From assembly GCA_022606425.2 (NCBI GenBank), contig JAHDVF020000179.1, positions 27,660-91,659 on the forward strand: a stretch of 64,000 nucleotides of DNA. The letters are read 5' to 3'. The DNA comes from Lepidostoma basale (lineage: Eukaryota; Arthropoda; Insecta; Trichoptera; Lepidostomatidae). This document shows, piece after piece, positions 39,961-49,786 of this stretch. The number at the start of each line of letters is the position of its first letter. Position 1 is the stretch's first letter. The notes beneath the pieces were generated by a model that searched no databases, was not told the DNA's origin, and saw only the letters and a list, made by a program, of their open reading frames with translations. A program made the position numbers and the translations under genes.

Positions 39961-40564
39961 TAGCAATAGCGAAGCGTTGCCGGGTCAGCTAGTATTAAAT
40001 AAATAATATGAATGAAAACGTCCGTCTTCTAAGAGTTTTATTATATTTTAGATGGAATGACATGTTTCACCCTTCTAAGGCATTATCAAATGTCGTTACT
40101 ATGTTACATCTACGTTAAAGAAGAATATTTGATAATGTCTAAAAAGGGCGAAACATATCATTCCACCAAAAATATAATAATAGAAGACCAACGTTTTCGT
40201 TCAAATTTATTTAAGTTGATATCCTGTTTGCATTCACATACAAACATATTTTTTTCTTTAATGTTCTTTAACGTTCATCGATTGAACTTGCGTTGTAATG
40301 AGGTTATGATTTATTCAACTAAATAATAATGATAATTAATTATTATAATGTTAACTTAATGAATTATTTATTCTGATTTCGAAAATTTGGTTTGGTTCAT
40401 CTGGTGCTCCTGTAAATTTGGTGTATAAGTGAATTGTTTTGGTCAATTTAATTGTTGCCGCACTTTATAATAGTTAATTGTGACACGTTATACGTTTGTA
40501 CCGTTTTGATGTTTGTTTTGATGTTAAAATTATATTAGTTTTTTCGTTTTTATGAAGAATTTTC

Positions 40565-40804
40565 GACCTTCGTGGCTGAGTGGTAAGAGCTCCGACTTCC
40601 ATTCTCAAGGTCCCGGGTTTGATTCCCGGCGATGGCAATGCGATTGTCACAATGTCATTGGTCTGGTGTAGAATTCACGTGACAATAAAATGGCAATAGA
40701 TTGGCTACCTATCACATGTCATGAGAATCAATAAATTAGCTAAAAATAAATTGTTTACAGTAATTGGGTTCAAAACGACCTGTTGTAAACAAGGAAAAAA
40801 AAAA
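40565..40804 (+). mobile_element. tRNA-derived SINE, best copy
   Basis: The head GACCTTCGTGGCTGAGTGGT has A box TGGCTGAGTGGT; CCGGGTTTGATTCCCGG has the B box. The body GATGGCAATGCGATTGTCAC, GGTCTGGTGTAGAATTCACG and ATGTCATGAGAATCAATAAA leads to CAGTAATTGGGTTCAAAACG and an A-rich end. About 240 bp in all. The head is tRNA-like but lacks a pairing 3' acceptor strand, so it is not a tRNA gene. Confidence 0.92.
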
Positions 40805-40888
40805 TTTGACAGGTGTAAAAATAAAATTTTCATTTGTTCCAATGACAATTTGAATAATTTCTTCAATATTATTTTTAAATTCTTGCTG

Positions 40889-41368
40889 GTTAAGTGCCTA
40901 ATTACTGCTAATTTAAAAAACGGTGGATACGTGTAACATAAATTAAATAAACACAAAAGTCCGGATCGTCCATGTCAACATGTGCAAGATCGAAAAAACA
41001 TTATGTGTTATTACATTATGTGCTAAATTAAAAAAAAACGTGGATACGTGGAACAAAAATTAAATAGACAATATGTGCACTATCTAAAAATAACATTTTG
41101 TGTTAAATTATTTTTATTTTGTTATTTTATTTTATATCAATGTATTTTATATTATTTGTTTTAGATTTATTTTGTGGGTGTTGGACGATCGAAGTGTGCG
41201 CGGGAGATGCCTATTGGTGGCGATGAGGTTCGTAACCCATCACACCGCGTCTCCCGCGGTGCGAAAAGAGAAGGATGAAGTGCCCAATCAGTAAAAGTGT
41301 GACAGTCCATTCTTTCTGCCTACCCTTTCGGGGAGACGGCGTGATGGTTAGTTAGTTTGTTAGTTAAC
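40889..41368 (+). mobile_element. Short internally deleted LINE-A derivative, copy 2
   Basis: It starts TAAGTGCCTAATTACTG, matching the 5' terminus of the full-length LINE-A (ATAAGTGCCTAAAA on the minus strand at 63838), so the 5' end is complete. Then ACGGTGGATACGTGTAACAT, AAGTCCGGATCGTCCATGTC and the ATG region MPIGGDEVRNPSHRVSRGAK, and the same junction AGTAAAAGTGTGACAGTCCA into the 3' tip and (GTTA)n. The sequence is close to copy 1 throughout. No flanking duplication is recognised. Confidence 0.9.
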
Positions 41369-42344
41369 TTTTCAATGCAATTTTTTTATTATAAGTGCTC
41401 TTTATAATAATTTAAAAAAAGGCTTCACATCTGAGACTCTTTAAACCATTGTTTTGATTTGATTGTGATAGATTGTGTGTAGTTACAACTTCTTAGTTTC
41501 AATTGTCGATAATGTTCTTTTTTTTAAAGTTCCTTTTCGATTATTTAAAACATAGGTAAATTTTTACTCAATGGCAGCATTCAATATATTTCTTATATTT
41601 GTTTGTTGTTATGTTTTGTAAACTTATGCTGGGAATATAATTACTATAAAATGCTTTTTAATGAAAATTATGTCGAAATAAAATTATGTGTACCTTAGAA
41701 ACCTTCTGGTTCCATCTTCCATGATCCCGTCAGCACATATCTCCAGCCCATTGTCACGTGATCCTTGCAATATGTATATCTATATCGGTGACCCTGGTAC
41801 GTCTTCTAATCTCCACGTAAGCTAAATATATTGTCTCAAAGTGAGTTACCTAAATTAATTAATTCTTATATTAGTTCAAGTTAATAGGTTTGCTCTGAGT
41901 TAAAGCGTTTTTTTTACCTGTGTCAAAGATATAAAAGTGTTTTTAAAAGAAGTGAAACCAAATTATCTCTGAATGTCGTAGGTCGAAAAATTAACTTTGG
42001 TTAACTCGCGTAATTCCGTTTGAAAAATCTAGAAATTTGCCGGTTTTCGCCCACAGGTCACAAGAGTGACAGGATTATGGTAACGAGTGAAATTAACAAA
42101 GACGAAATTAAATTTGGTAAACAAAAGAGAAACAATTCTTGAATCTCGGCATTACCCCCGGCTGACCCCAAAGATGTTTGAGGCTTGTTTTTGGATTTAT
42201 ATCTCGCTCTTTTAGGGCATGCAAACTCGTTTTAATCAGAATTCCCTTATTTAAATTTATTATGATTGCGCTATTCGCAAACGGTTCATTAGACACGGTT
42301 TTACAGAATTTAAATTTATTTACATTTTTTTTTAAATTATGAAC
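41369..42344. other. No gene seen
   Basis: Nearly 1 kb with no recognised repeat or coding motif. 41690-41830 (GGTTCCATCTTCCATGATCC, TATCGGTGACCCTGGTACGT) and 42000-42200 are more complex but unassigned. Confidence 0.4.
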
Positions 42345-42438
42345 GATTATTGCAGTGTCAGAGTAAATTGAGATCTTACAGCCTGGTTTGATATCAATAA
42401 AGGTGTCAAATAGGGTTGTGGAAGAGCTGAAAGGATTG
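42345..42438 (+). mobile_element. LINE-A piece, left of a LINE-B insertion
   Basis: GTGTCAGAGTAAATTGAGAT, CTTACAGCCTGGTTTGATAT and AAAGGTGTCAAATAGGGTTG match RT motif B of the full-length copy (SVRVNGDLTAWFDINKGVKQ). An internal deletion leads to GAAGAGCTGAAAGGATTGG. It continues at 43421. Confidence 0.85.
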
Positions 42439-43420
42439 GTTCTTCTTCTTTGCTAGCCTTCTTCCCTCCACCGCTGGATATAGGCCTCTTCCAATTTCAT
42501 GAAAGTTTAACATAATTGTTAAAAATAATCCAAATCCTTATTTCATATAAATATATATAGTTTTAAATTTGAATTGTATCTCAATAGAGACGAAGACGTA
42601 AACTGGAAACTGAACATGGATGATCAAGGTGTTTACAGGACTTATGACCTGTCATTGGTTGGGTTAAGCGCACGCTTTATGTAATTACAACATTCTCCAT
42701 TCCACATTTGTTATTTGTGATCATGCATGACAAATTTTTGGAAGATGTACTCGTATATATACTTCAAAATCCATATTTATCTTCACGTGGCAGTTTCAGT
42801 CAGCCATCTATGTAGATTTGGTTGCACTAGTGAATTTTTTTCAAGAATTAACCTATACAACCGACCCACTAACGCCATTTATGGAGAATGATTTTCGGCA
42901 TTTAGCAAACTACCTTATTAACAGAATGTGAAGGCTGTTGACCAACATATTGTTAGAAGCCGCTAGGAGTATTATTCCATTCCATATGCCAAAGAATATA
43001 CAGTTTTATTATTGTATAGCCATTGGAAAGTACGTAATGTGAACGTATAATATAACCTTTTTTAAATATAATAATGTCTTCTCCTTCTTCTTTGCTAGCC
43101 TTCTTCCCTCCACTGCTGGTTATAAGCCTCTTCCAATTTCTTCCACTCGTCTCTATCTTGCCCCCTTTGTATCCAAGATTTTCCAACCCGTTTGATAATA
43201 TCAACGGTCCATCTCATCGGTGGCCCTCCGACACTTTTCCTATTTTACCATGGTCTCCAACTGAGTATCCTGGGTGCCCATCCATCATAGCCAAGTGTCC
43301 AGCCCATTGCCATTTCGAATCTGCCACTCGGTCCATGACGTCAGCAACCCTGGTGCGGCGTCTGATTTCTTCATTTCTTATGCAGTCACGCAAGCTCACA
43401 CCAAGTATCTGTCTTTCCAT
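42439..43420 (-). mobile_element. LINE-B insertion, itself interrupted
   Basis: On the minus strand the 43081-43420 part reads MERQILGVSLRDCIRNEEIR, RRTRVADVMDRVADSKWQWA, GHLAMMDGHPGYSVG and GGPPMRWTVDIIKRVGKSWI. The last ~60 bp of the LINE-B 3' end occur twice (42439-42498 and 43083-43142), bracketing ~580 bp that include element E. LINE-A flanks show GAAAGGATTGG at both borders (42428-42438, 43423-43433), an 11-bp target duplication. Confidence 0.8.
42570..42860 (+). repeat. Element E, copy 3
   Basis: GAATTGTATCTCAATAGAGA, GGACTTATGACCTGTCATTG, AAGCGCACGCTTTATGTAAT and GCCATCTATGTAGAT. It lies between the duplicated LINE-B ends. Confidence 0.8.
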
Positions 43421-43545
43421 TGGAAAGGATTGGATGCATGTGCCAAGATGAGCGAAGTGTCCGTATGCTGTCTTAAGTATGTGAATGACATTGTACTACT
43501 TGCAGACAATGAGTATGAACTACAATTTCTCGTGTCTAATATGGG
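43421..43545 (+). mobile_element. LINE-A piece, right of LINE-B insertion
   Basis: GLDACAKMSEVSVCCLKYVN, DIVLLADNEYELQFLVSNM. The catalytic YADD has become YVND, so this copy is dead even apart from the insertion. Confidence 0.85.
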
Positions 43546-44504
43546 TGAGGGTGGCCCTTATTTTTTGTTTTTTTATTTTTTTATGTCTCACCCCATCAGT
43601 TTTTTTCCAACTGGTCTTAAACTAATACCAGAAAAAAAATGGTTATTTAAATAATTGTAAGTGGTGCCCAAGAGGCTGCGAAAATCATCATTTATACAAA
43701 AATACTGTTTTTTCACAAAATTACCAGATTTTTATTTATTTGAATTTAATGCCCGAAGTTTATGTAACAATACAGAAATATGAGGAGCAAAAGCAACATC
43801 TATTGCAAGTCATAAATACTATCGGAGTCATTTTCCATATAGCTCAAAGCATTCATTTTTAGTATACTAATGAATCTTTAAAATTAAAATTTAATATAAT
43901 AAAAAAAATTTTTTATGGCTAAAAAGTTCAAGGCATCGTTTAAGTTATTTTACTGCTAAATATTTGTTTATAATTCAAGTTAATTTGAACCAAAATTAAT
44001 ACAGCAGTTTTTGCGAAAATTTAAGATTTTAGCTAATTTTATTAAATTTTCACCCTATTTAGGGCACGTGTTATTATGACATAAAAATTACAAAAAATAC
44101 CAATTACACACTAGCCTAACAAAAATAATTTGGAGGGTGAGACTTTAAAAATTTAAGAATTTAACTATTTTTGATAACTTATTACCCAATTTGGGGTACA
44201 TGTTATTAATAAATAAATAAATTACCAGTTGCTGCTGCTTCTTCAAGTGCCTTGTCGGATTCCTCTAATGTTGGCGAACACCTCAGCGAACTTGTCCTTG
44301 TCCTGTGCCGCTCAGAACAGCTCCTCCACACTTAGGATGCAGGTCCACTCCCTCACATTTTGCAGCCAAGACATCTGTCGCCTAACGGGTCCTCGGCGTC
44401 CCTCAATTTTCCCCTTCAATATACCAGTTACTAACTAGCCCTAAAGGAAAAGCATTGAAGGGTGAGACATACAAAAATATATAATTAATTTTTTTCCAAT
44501 ATGC
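43546..44504. repeat. Loose tandem unit with GGGTGAGAC, plus a LINE-D scrap
   Basis: CACCCTATTTAGGGCACGTG..CTAGCCTAAC..GGAGGGTGAGAC (44049-44142) is repeated as ACCCAATTTGGGGTACATGT..CTAGCCCTAA..GAAGGGTGAGAC (44190-44470). The second unit is interrupted at 44229-44422 by a minus-strand LINE 3' scrap (TTGCTGCTGCTTCTTCAAGT start), with TACCAGTT on both sides as a possible target duplication. The rest is AT-rich. Confidence 0.55.
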
Positions 44505-44840
44505 TATTGAAAGAAGGCCACAAAGTGAATTGTGCACCTAAAATAGTCATCGCCAACAAATAGCCAATCAAAAAGCTAAGGTTGCAGTGCACAATGGTAT
44601 TTTTGTACTGACCCATATTTATGAAAGTGAAACATGGAACTAGCAAAAAAGAATGAATGTAGAATGAATGCAGTGCAAATAAATATTTTTTTAAAAATAA
44701 AGTGTAACAAATCCGTATATATTAGAGTGTAAAATGCAAATAAAAAAGTTAATAGAGTATGAATGAAAGATTTATGAACAAAATAATGAAAGGGTCATTA
44801 ATATGCTTTGGACACCTGGAACAAACTAATTAAGAGGAAA
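44505..44840 (+). mobile_element. LINE-A fragment, strongly decayed
   Basis: GCTATTGAAAGAAGGCCACA, GCCAATCAAAAAGCTAAGGT and AAATAATGAAAGGGTCATTA follow DIERRVGHK, KKAKVAVHNG and MNKIMKGSL in order with many small changes. Confidence 0.75.
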
Positions 44841-44927
44841 TGATTTAGAAAGTATACATTATAATATTAAAAAAAAGTTATATTATACGTTCACATTACT
44901 TTCCAATTAATAATATTAATAAAACTT

Positions 44928-45454
44928 TATATCGTCACCTGAGAGTAAGAAGGTTCCAACTGTCAAAAGTAAAAAGCTGAGAAAAATTAAGTCAAAGTTT
45001 TGTTAGTTTCGGGTGTGTATCTTGGAATAAAAGGGTTCCATCTGAAGCAGATGAAACTCTTTTACCGAGAAACGTGTAAATTTTCTCTTGCAACCGTTAA
45101 AATAATAAAGTTCTAAGTTTAAATGAATCCTTCTTCAGTGAATCGTGTGTTTTGAATGATCAGATGGAACTTGATTCTTTTCGTAACTTAAAAATGACGA
45201 TTTTTTTTTGTGAATGTATACATAAAGCGTGCGCTTAACCCAACCAATGGACAGGTCATAAGTCCTGTAAACACCTTGATCAACCATATTCAGTTTCCAG
45301 TTTGCATCTTCGTCTCTATTGAGATACAATTAATATTCATCAAAATGACGATACAATTACATGTTTGATAATGTTATTAAGAACCCTTTTCACGAAAAAA
45401 GCCAAATGTGAAATTTTGTTAGTTGGAACCCTCTCACTCTTAGGTGACGATATA
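44928..45454. mobile_element. Non-autonomous element with ~32-bp inverted ends, carrying E
   Basis: TATATCGTCACCTGAGAGTA..GGTTCCAACT (44928) faces AGTTGGAACC..TCTTAGGTGACGATATA (ending 45454), about 32 bp with a few mismatches. The interior is AT-rich; element E sits at 45195-45337 in reverse. No transposase. The superfamily is unclear. Confidence 0.7.
45195..45337 (-). repeat. Element E, copy 4 (5' half)
   Basis: Plus strand AAGCGTGCGCTTAACCCAAC, CAATGGACAGGTCATAAGTC and TCTCTATTGAGATACAATTA are the reverse complement of the E 5' half. Confidence 0.8.
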
Positions 45455-46009
45455 TAATATTAATATGAAATAAGGATTTTGATTATTTTTAACAATTATG
45501 TTAAGCCCCATAAGAAATATTCAATTATATTGAAGACTTCCATTTTGAAGATGCTTAAAAATCTTTATTTTATAATATGACAAAGTTTTACGTTATCCTT
45601 TACGCAAGGACAAATGAAAATTTATTAATTTTCGAAAATAACTGTAAAATATACTAGAAAATTGTAATGAGAATTGAACTTACGACTCTTATTTAGAATA
45701 CAAGTGATCTTTTAAATCTGGTTCTATATGATAAAGCACAACGAGCATTAATACATAGGTATAAATCAAAATCGGTAATTAAGAATTAAACGCTATGATT
45801 TAGTATATATACGGTTTAACTCATAATTAACCGTTTATAATTATTGTCTCTATTTTGGTAACCCTACCAAAGGACCGCTTTAATTATCTCGTAATTCTTG
45901 TTTCACAATGGCTTTAAAATTTATTTGTTAGTGTATAGGTGGGCAGATAAACTCTCTCACAAGCATGTATTGATTTTTAGTGAACAAATGTGTTGTTGTA
46001 CTGATGATT
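45455..46009. other. No gene seen
   Basis: AT-rich. A ~40-bp stretch (GAAATAAGGATTTTGATTAT, 45467) is an inverted copy of 42505-42544. Confidence 0.45.
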
Positions 46010-46608
46010 TGTGTTGGGATGTGAAGAATAACATTAAGATATTAGGTTACATTCAGAAGACGATCTTCAACAAATCCTTTATAGGTTCCATATTGCTTCT
46101 GAGAGGTATATTACTCGTTGGCGGAAATAGTATGACGATATCCGCCAACAAAACAAAATGTCTTACAATATCCAGACAGCCTCTCAGATGCCAACTGGTT
46201 GTAGACTATATATCCATAATTATCTGGGTATTGATATTCAAATAACAGGCTAATAAAGAAGCTACTATCTCCAGATGCGTGAGGGACACTGTTTGGGTCA
46301 ATATGTATGCTAGTGGAAAGCAAAGTCAGAATCTACATACATGCATCGGGCCCATAACGACCTACGTAACTGAAGCAAAAGTAGACACTATAAGAACCAA
46401 ACATCTCCTTAGAGTAGCATAAATTGCGACCTATCGTGGGTAGAACCCTTAAAAAAGATATACTTAAAAGATATTTGCAAATCCTACAAAATTGGTGACA
46501 TAGTGCGATGGAGTTGAAGGATGGAGCTAGCGAGGATTCCCAATCGTGACGCATGAGACTCTAAAGGGCACCGGCCACCAGGAAGACTCGTCTTCATTAC
46601 AGAACCAA
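46010..46608 (+). mobile_element. LINE-C fragment
   Basis: NSMTISANKTKCLTISRQPL, RCQLVVDYI, ISRCVRDTVWVNMYASGKQS and THTCIGPITTYVTEAKVDTI, RTKHLLRVA. It follows the LINE-C order after the RT domain: M.ISa.KTKc.tIS..plRCqL..d....., isgc.rd.iW.N, R.IY..C..PI.TY..E...DT..Tk..LR. It is broken by indels. It ends at ACCACCAGGAAGACTCGTCT, next to the (GA)n tract. Confidence 0.8.
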
Positions 46609-46976
<368 letters not shown>

Positions 46977-47044
46977 TAACGATCTACTAAGAGGAAGTAT
47001 AAGAAGTGTCAACTCAAATCACATGATTTGACATACAAAATTAA

Positions 47045-47287
47045 TATTAAATGCATGCATCTATTAAGAACAGGTAAAATATAATAATATATTGTGTATA
47101 GTATACTACAAGAAACGCATGAGAGAAGGTTCGATATTAGGAAGACAGGATACTCTCCAGAATTAAGATTATTTGCCTTCTGAACGTACTTTCACTAATA
47201 TGAAAGACATCGATCTCCGAGGAGACCGCGTTCAGCAGATTAATAAATTACTCTACCCACCGGTGTCACCAGAGGCAGGTTGGTTCT
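47045..47287 (-). mobile_element. LINE-K 3' fragment
   Basis: Plus strand TTGCCTTCTGAACGTACTTT, GATCTCCGAGGAGACCGCGT and ACCGGTGTCACCAGAGGCAG. The coding sense (minus) is NLPLVTPVGR..NLLNAVSSEIDVFHI. The same stretch is at 56620-56850. Confidence 0.75.
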
Positions 47288-47440
47288 AGTGGCCGACAAG
47301 AAGAATAATATTACTCTTAAATCCTTCGAAGAGATAGTCCTATCGAGTAGTACCAAGAAAGCAAACAGAAAGAGGAAATCTTTAGACGGTACAACTGATG
47401 TATACTGCACGAACCACGCTGAAGGGATGCTGGGTTAGTA
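47288..47440 (+). other. Open frame of unknown origin
   Basis: VADKKNNITLKSFEEIVLSS, STKKANRKRKSLDGTTDVYC and TNHAEGMLG, then stop: about 50 codons, next to LINE-K. The composition is protein-like (KANRKRKS basic patch), but there is no start and no recognised family. Confidence 0.25.
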
Positions 47441-47599
47441 CTGCAGGAGAGGGAAATAAAAACATTACGTTGTCTTGTACTTACCTTATTTGATTACGAG
47501 AATTTCTACAAACATACAGACATTGGTGTACACTAGGTATGTTCTTTGGAATGACAGTTACGACTCGTGTATGTCTTGATTTCGAAACATTCATTGATA

Positions 47600-47965
47600 A
47601 TTGAGAAACACTTAAACGAATGGAAAGAGCCATGATTGGAATAACCTTGAGGGACAGATTTAGAAACGAATTTATTCGACAACAAACCAAGGTGACTGAG
47701 GTGGCTCTACGGATAGGTGAGCTGAAGTGGCGGTGGGCTGGCCATATCTGTCGGAGAACCGACAGCCAATGGGGAAGACGGGTCCGGAGTGGAGACCGCG
47801 TACAGGATTCCGTAGAGTTGGACGTCAGCCTGCCCGCTGGACTGACGATCTGAAGACGATTGCTGGACATGGATGGATGGGAGCGGCAATGGATAGGGGG
47901 CGGTGGCGGGCTTTGGGAGAGGCCTATATTCAGCAATGGATGACAGACGGCTGATGATGATAAAC
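47600..47965 (+). mobile_element. LINE-B 3' end
   Basis: MERAMIGITLRDRFRNEFIR, QQTKVTEVALRIGELKWRWA and GHICRRTDSQWGRRV. After a +1 change it continues RVGRQPARWTDDLKTIAGHG, WMGAAMDRGRWRALGEAYIQ, QWMTDG and stop. This is the complete LINE-B C-terminus (GRpp.RWtDDi...G..Wm..A.DR..Wr.LgEAYiQQW) with one frameshift at ~47790-47815. The tail is (TGA)n. Confidence 0.9.
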
Positions 47966-47984
47966 GAATTTCGTTAAACATACT

Positions 47985-48084
47985 TTATAACTAACTAACC
48001 ATCACGCCGTTTCTCCGGAGCGGTAGGCAGAGAGAATGGACCGCCAAGCTAATCTTTCCTGACATAACTCTCGCTTTTGAAGAG
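47985..48084 (-). mobile_element. LINE-A 3' tip
   Basis: TAACTAACCATCACGCCGTT, TAGGCAGAGAGAATGGACCG and CTTTCCTGACATAACTCTCG. A LINE-H tip abuts it. Confidence 0.8.
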
Positions 48085-48265
48085 ACATGACTCTCGCTTT
48101 CGAGACTGCGAAGGTTGGATGGTGCCGTGGCAGACTGTCGGGTCCTGGAGCAGCAAGACTGGGAGGTGGTGGCCAAAGACAGGACGGGATGGAGACGTTT
48201 TTTGGAGGAGGCTAAGACCCACCAAGGGTTGTAGCGCCGGAGAGAAAAAGAAGACATATTTATGT
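48085..48265 (+). mobile_element. LINE-H 3' tip
   Basis: The frame RVLEQQDWEVVAKDRTGWRR, FLEEAKTHQGL, stop, then AGAGAAAAAGAAG. DR.gWrrflEEAKtHqGL-stop is a C-terminus seen in many insect LINEs (inference from memory). Only the last ~180 bp are present. Confidence 0.65.
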
Positions 48266-48274
48266 TTGTAAACT

Positions 48275-48437
48275 AAACTTACCATCACACCGTTTATCCG
48301 AAGGGGTAGGCAGAAATAATCGACTGCCACACTTTTATTTCCTGACATATTTCTCTCGCTTCCTCAACATTCATACATCGTTTCATGCACGCGCGTCGAT
48401 TTCTCTGACTCTTCACGTGGCCGACATTCAATATTTG
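48275..48437 (-). mobile_element. LINE-A1 3' part, left of P
   Basis: ACCATCACACCGTTTATCCG, TGCACGCGCGTCGATTTCTC and GGCCGACATTCAATATTTG are the reversed LINE-A 3' region up to HVKSQ..NILNVGH. It continues at 48665 after element P. Confidence 0.85.
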
Positions 48438-48664
48438 TTTATTGTTTTTTGAACAATGACGTAAAACTCCATATAAAATATTTAATACGAATGAAAAAAC
48501 TTATTTTTTTCTAGAAGTTTTATTATGTTTTTTGGAGAATGACTTGTTTTGCCCTTCTAAGGCATTATCAAATGTTATATTCCTTAGAAGAGCGAAACAT
48601 GTCATCCCCCAAAAAACATAATAAAACTTTTAGAAAAACATAATTTTTTTCATTCTTTTTAAAT
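48438..48664. mobile_element. Element P, intact 227-bp copy with 12-bp target duplication
   Basis: ATTCAATATTTG (48426-48437 and 48665-48676) is duplicated while the LINE-A around it reads it once, so the borders are exact. P starts TTTATTGTTTTTTGAACAAT and ends TTCATTCTTTTTAAAT. From about 48470 it is a palindrome with ~85-bp arms (CTAGAAGTTTTATTATGTTT, GACTTGTTTTGCCCTTCTAA against TTAGAAGAGCGAAACATGTC, AACATAATAAAACTTTTAG). It has no coding capacity and no tRNA boxes. Confidence 0.92.
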
Positions 48665-48795
48665 ATTCAATATTTGATTTATTTCACCGTGCCACGTTTT
48701 CCTCGGTATTTCTTGTTCCACTTACATCGTTAACATATCCTTTCTCTACCATTCTTTCTTAATTCAGATTTTCCATGTGTCCAAACCATCTTAAT
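48665..48795 (-). mobile_element. LINE-A1 part, right of P
   Basis: ATTCAATATTTGATTTATTT, CGTGCCACGTTTTCCTCGGT and ACCATTCTTTCTTAATTCAG resume the LINE copy of 48275. It ends at ...CCATCTTAATGATCC. Confidence 0.85.
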
Positions 48796-48799
48796 GATC

Positions 48800-48910
48800 C
48801 ATGTATTATGTATACGAAAACTAACAAAACACTGATGAAGGGCTTGTGTGTCCAAACATGTTTGTATTTTAATAAAGTTGGTGTTGTTTAAAAAAGAAAA
48901 AAACATTGTT
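48800..48910 (+). repeat. Foldback Q, half copy
   Basis: AAAACTAACAAAACACTGAT, GAAGGGCTTGTGTGTCCAAA and AAAGTTGGTGTTGTTTAAAA match the right arm of Q at 28145-28235. Confidence 0.7.
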
Positions 48911-49499
48911 CGATTAAATAGTTTGCTGAAATGGCCTAAATATAAGCACGGACCACCACTGCCCAAACTTTTTCGCTGAAATAGTGCCAAAGAAAGCAGA
49001 ATCGCTATCTTTGGATTTGCAAATAGTTTCAGTGGGAATTGGCACCATACGAGTTTCTAAGATTTGAATTCGGAATGTAAATACAAGTACGTATGCAGGC
49101 CACCTAGTGACTATTGTCTTTCACAATGTTGTATTGTACTGATATTATTTTGTTTATTACTACAAATTCGTATATCTTGAGTTCTTTATTGTATTCACGA
49201 AATGTTTTTAGTACATTTTTAACTGTTAGTCTTATGATTTAAAATATAAAAAAACAGAGCCATCTCAGAGGTCTTTGGGCATTCAAATAAAATAGATTGA
49301 TTTTTTCTATTATTATTATTTAAAACGATAGCATATTCTTATTCTTCTATTTGATTTAGTTATTTTTCCGAAATCTCTGGACAAAAGTTCATTTTCAGTA
49401 TTGATTAAATAAAACGGTAATACATATTTTTAATTGAAATAACTTGGTAGAAGTTCATTATAAGTAATGAAAACCAAAAAAAAAAATCTAAAATTTCTT
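48911..49499. other. No gene seen
   Basis: AT-rich. CTGAAATGGCCTAAATATAA and GCTGAAATAGTGCCAAAGAA (48931, 48974) are loosely repeated. No family. Confidence 0.45.
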
Positions 49500-49690
49500 T
49501 ATTATTATATATTTAGTGTGCTTTCACTTGTGTTTATCTTCGACTGGTTTCGGCAGCTTGCTGCCATCTTCAAGTGAACAAGAAGATAGCAGCAAGCTGC
49601 CGAAACCGGTCGACGATAAACACTTATGAATATTAAATAAAAAAGAAAAGTTGAATAGTCCATTGTTTTGGCTGAAACACTATGATACTT
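49500..49690. repeat. Foldback S, both arms
   Basis: TTGTGTTTATCTTCGACTGG, TTTCGGCAGCTTGCTGCCAT, then inverted AGCAGCAAGCTGCCGAAACC, GGTCGACGATAAACA. CCATTGTTTTGGCTGAAACA (49660) follows, as in the copy near 22342. Confidence 0.85.
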
Positions 49691-49786
49691 TAACATTATA
49701 AACGGTTAAATTAAAAAACTTTGTTTTATGTATCACAATTGTATTTTATACATAAAGGTTCGAATAATCATGAAAATTTACATTTG

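Larger units (their letters stand above)
35950..39992 (+). mobile_element. Helitron, 4.04 kb, non-autonomous
   Basis: It starts TCTATATAAATAAAAGGC and ends GCCGGGTCAGCTAG, matching Helitron rules (5' TC, 3' CTRR with a hairpin just upstream). The hairpin is the GCAATAGC-GAA-GCGTTGC region at 39963-39980. It lies between A (35949) and T (39993) of a P element that reads ACTCCATATTAAAT when empty, and Helitrons insert between A and T without duplication. No Rep/helicase frame is seen. The cargo is two nested hAT elements, a 430-bp tandem duplication and LINE fragments. Unassigned parts are 36000-36280 and 39179-39960. Confidence 0.92.
35913..40212. mobile_element. Element P, split by a Helitron
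   Basis: The left part 35913-35949 (ATTTATTGTTTCTTGAACAA, TGTAAAACTCCA) and right part 39993-40212 (TATTAAATAAATAATATGAA, ATGACATGTTTCACCCTTCT, then the inverted arm AAAAAGGGCGAAACATATCA) join into one P copy. AAGTTGATATC at 35902-35912 and 40213-40223 is a perfect 11-bp duplication flanking the whole, showing that P inserted first and the Helitron second. Confidence 0.92.

Noticed and set aside
40565..40640. tRNA gene
   Set aside because: A and B boxes are present, but there is no pairing 3' acceptor strand and the same body follows in five copies: it is a SINE head.
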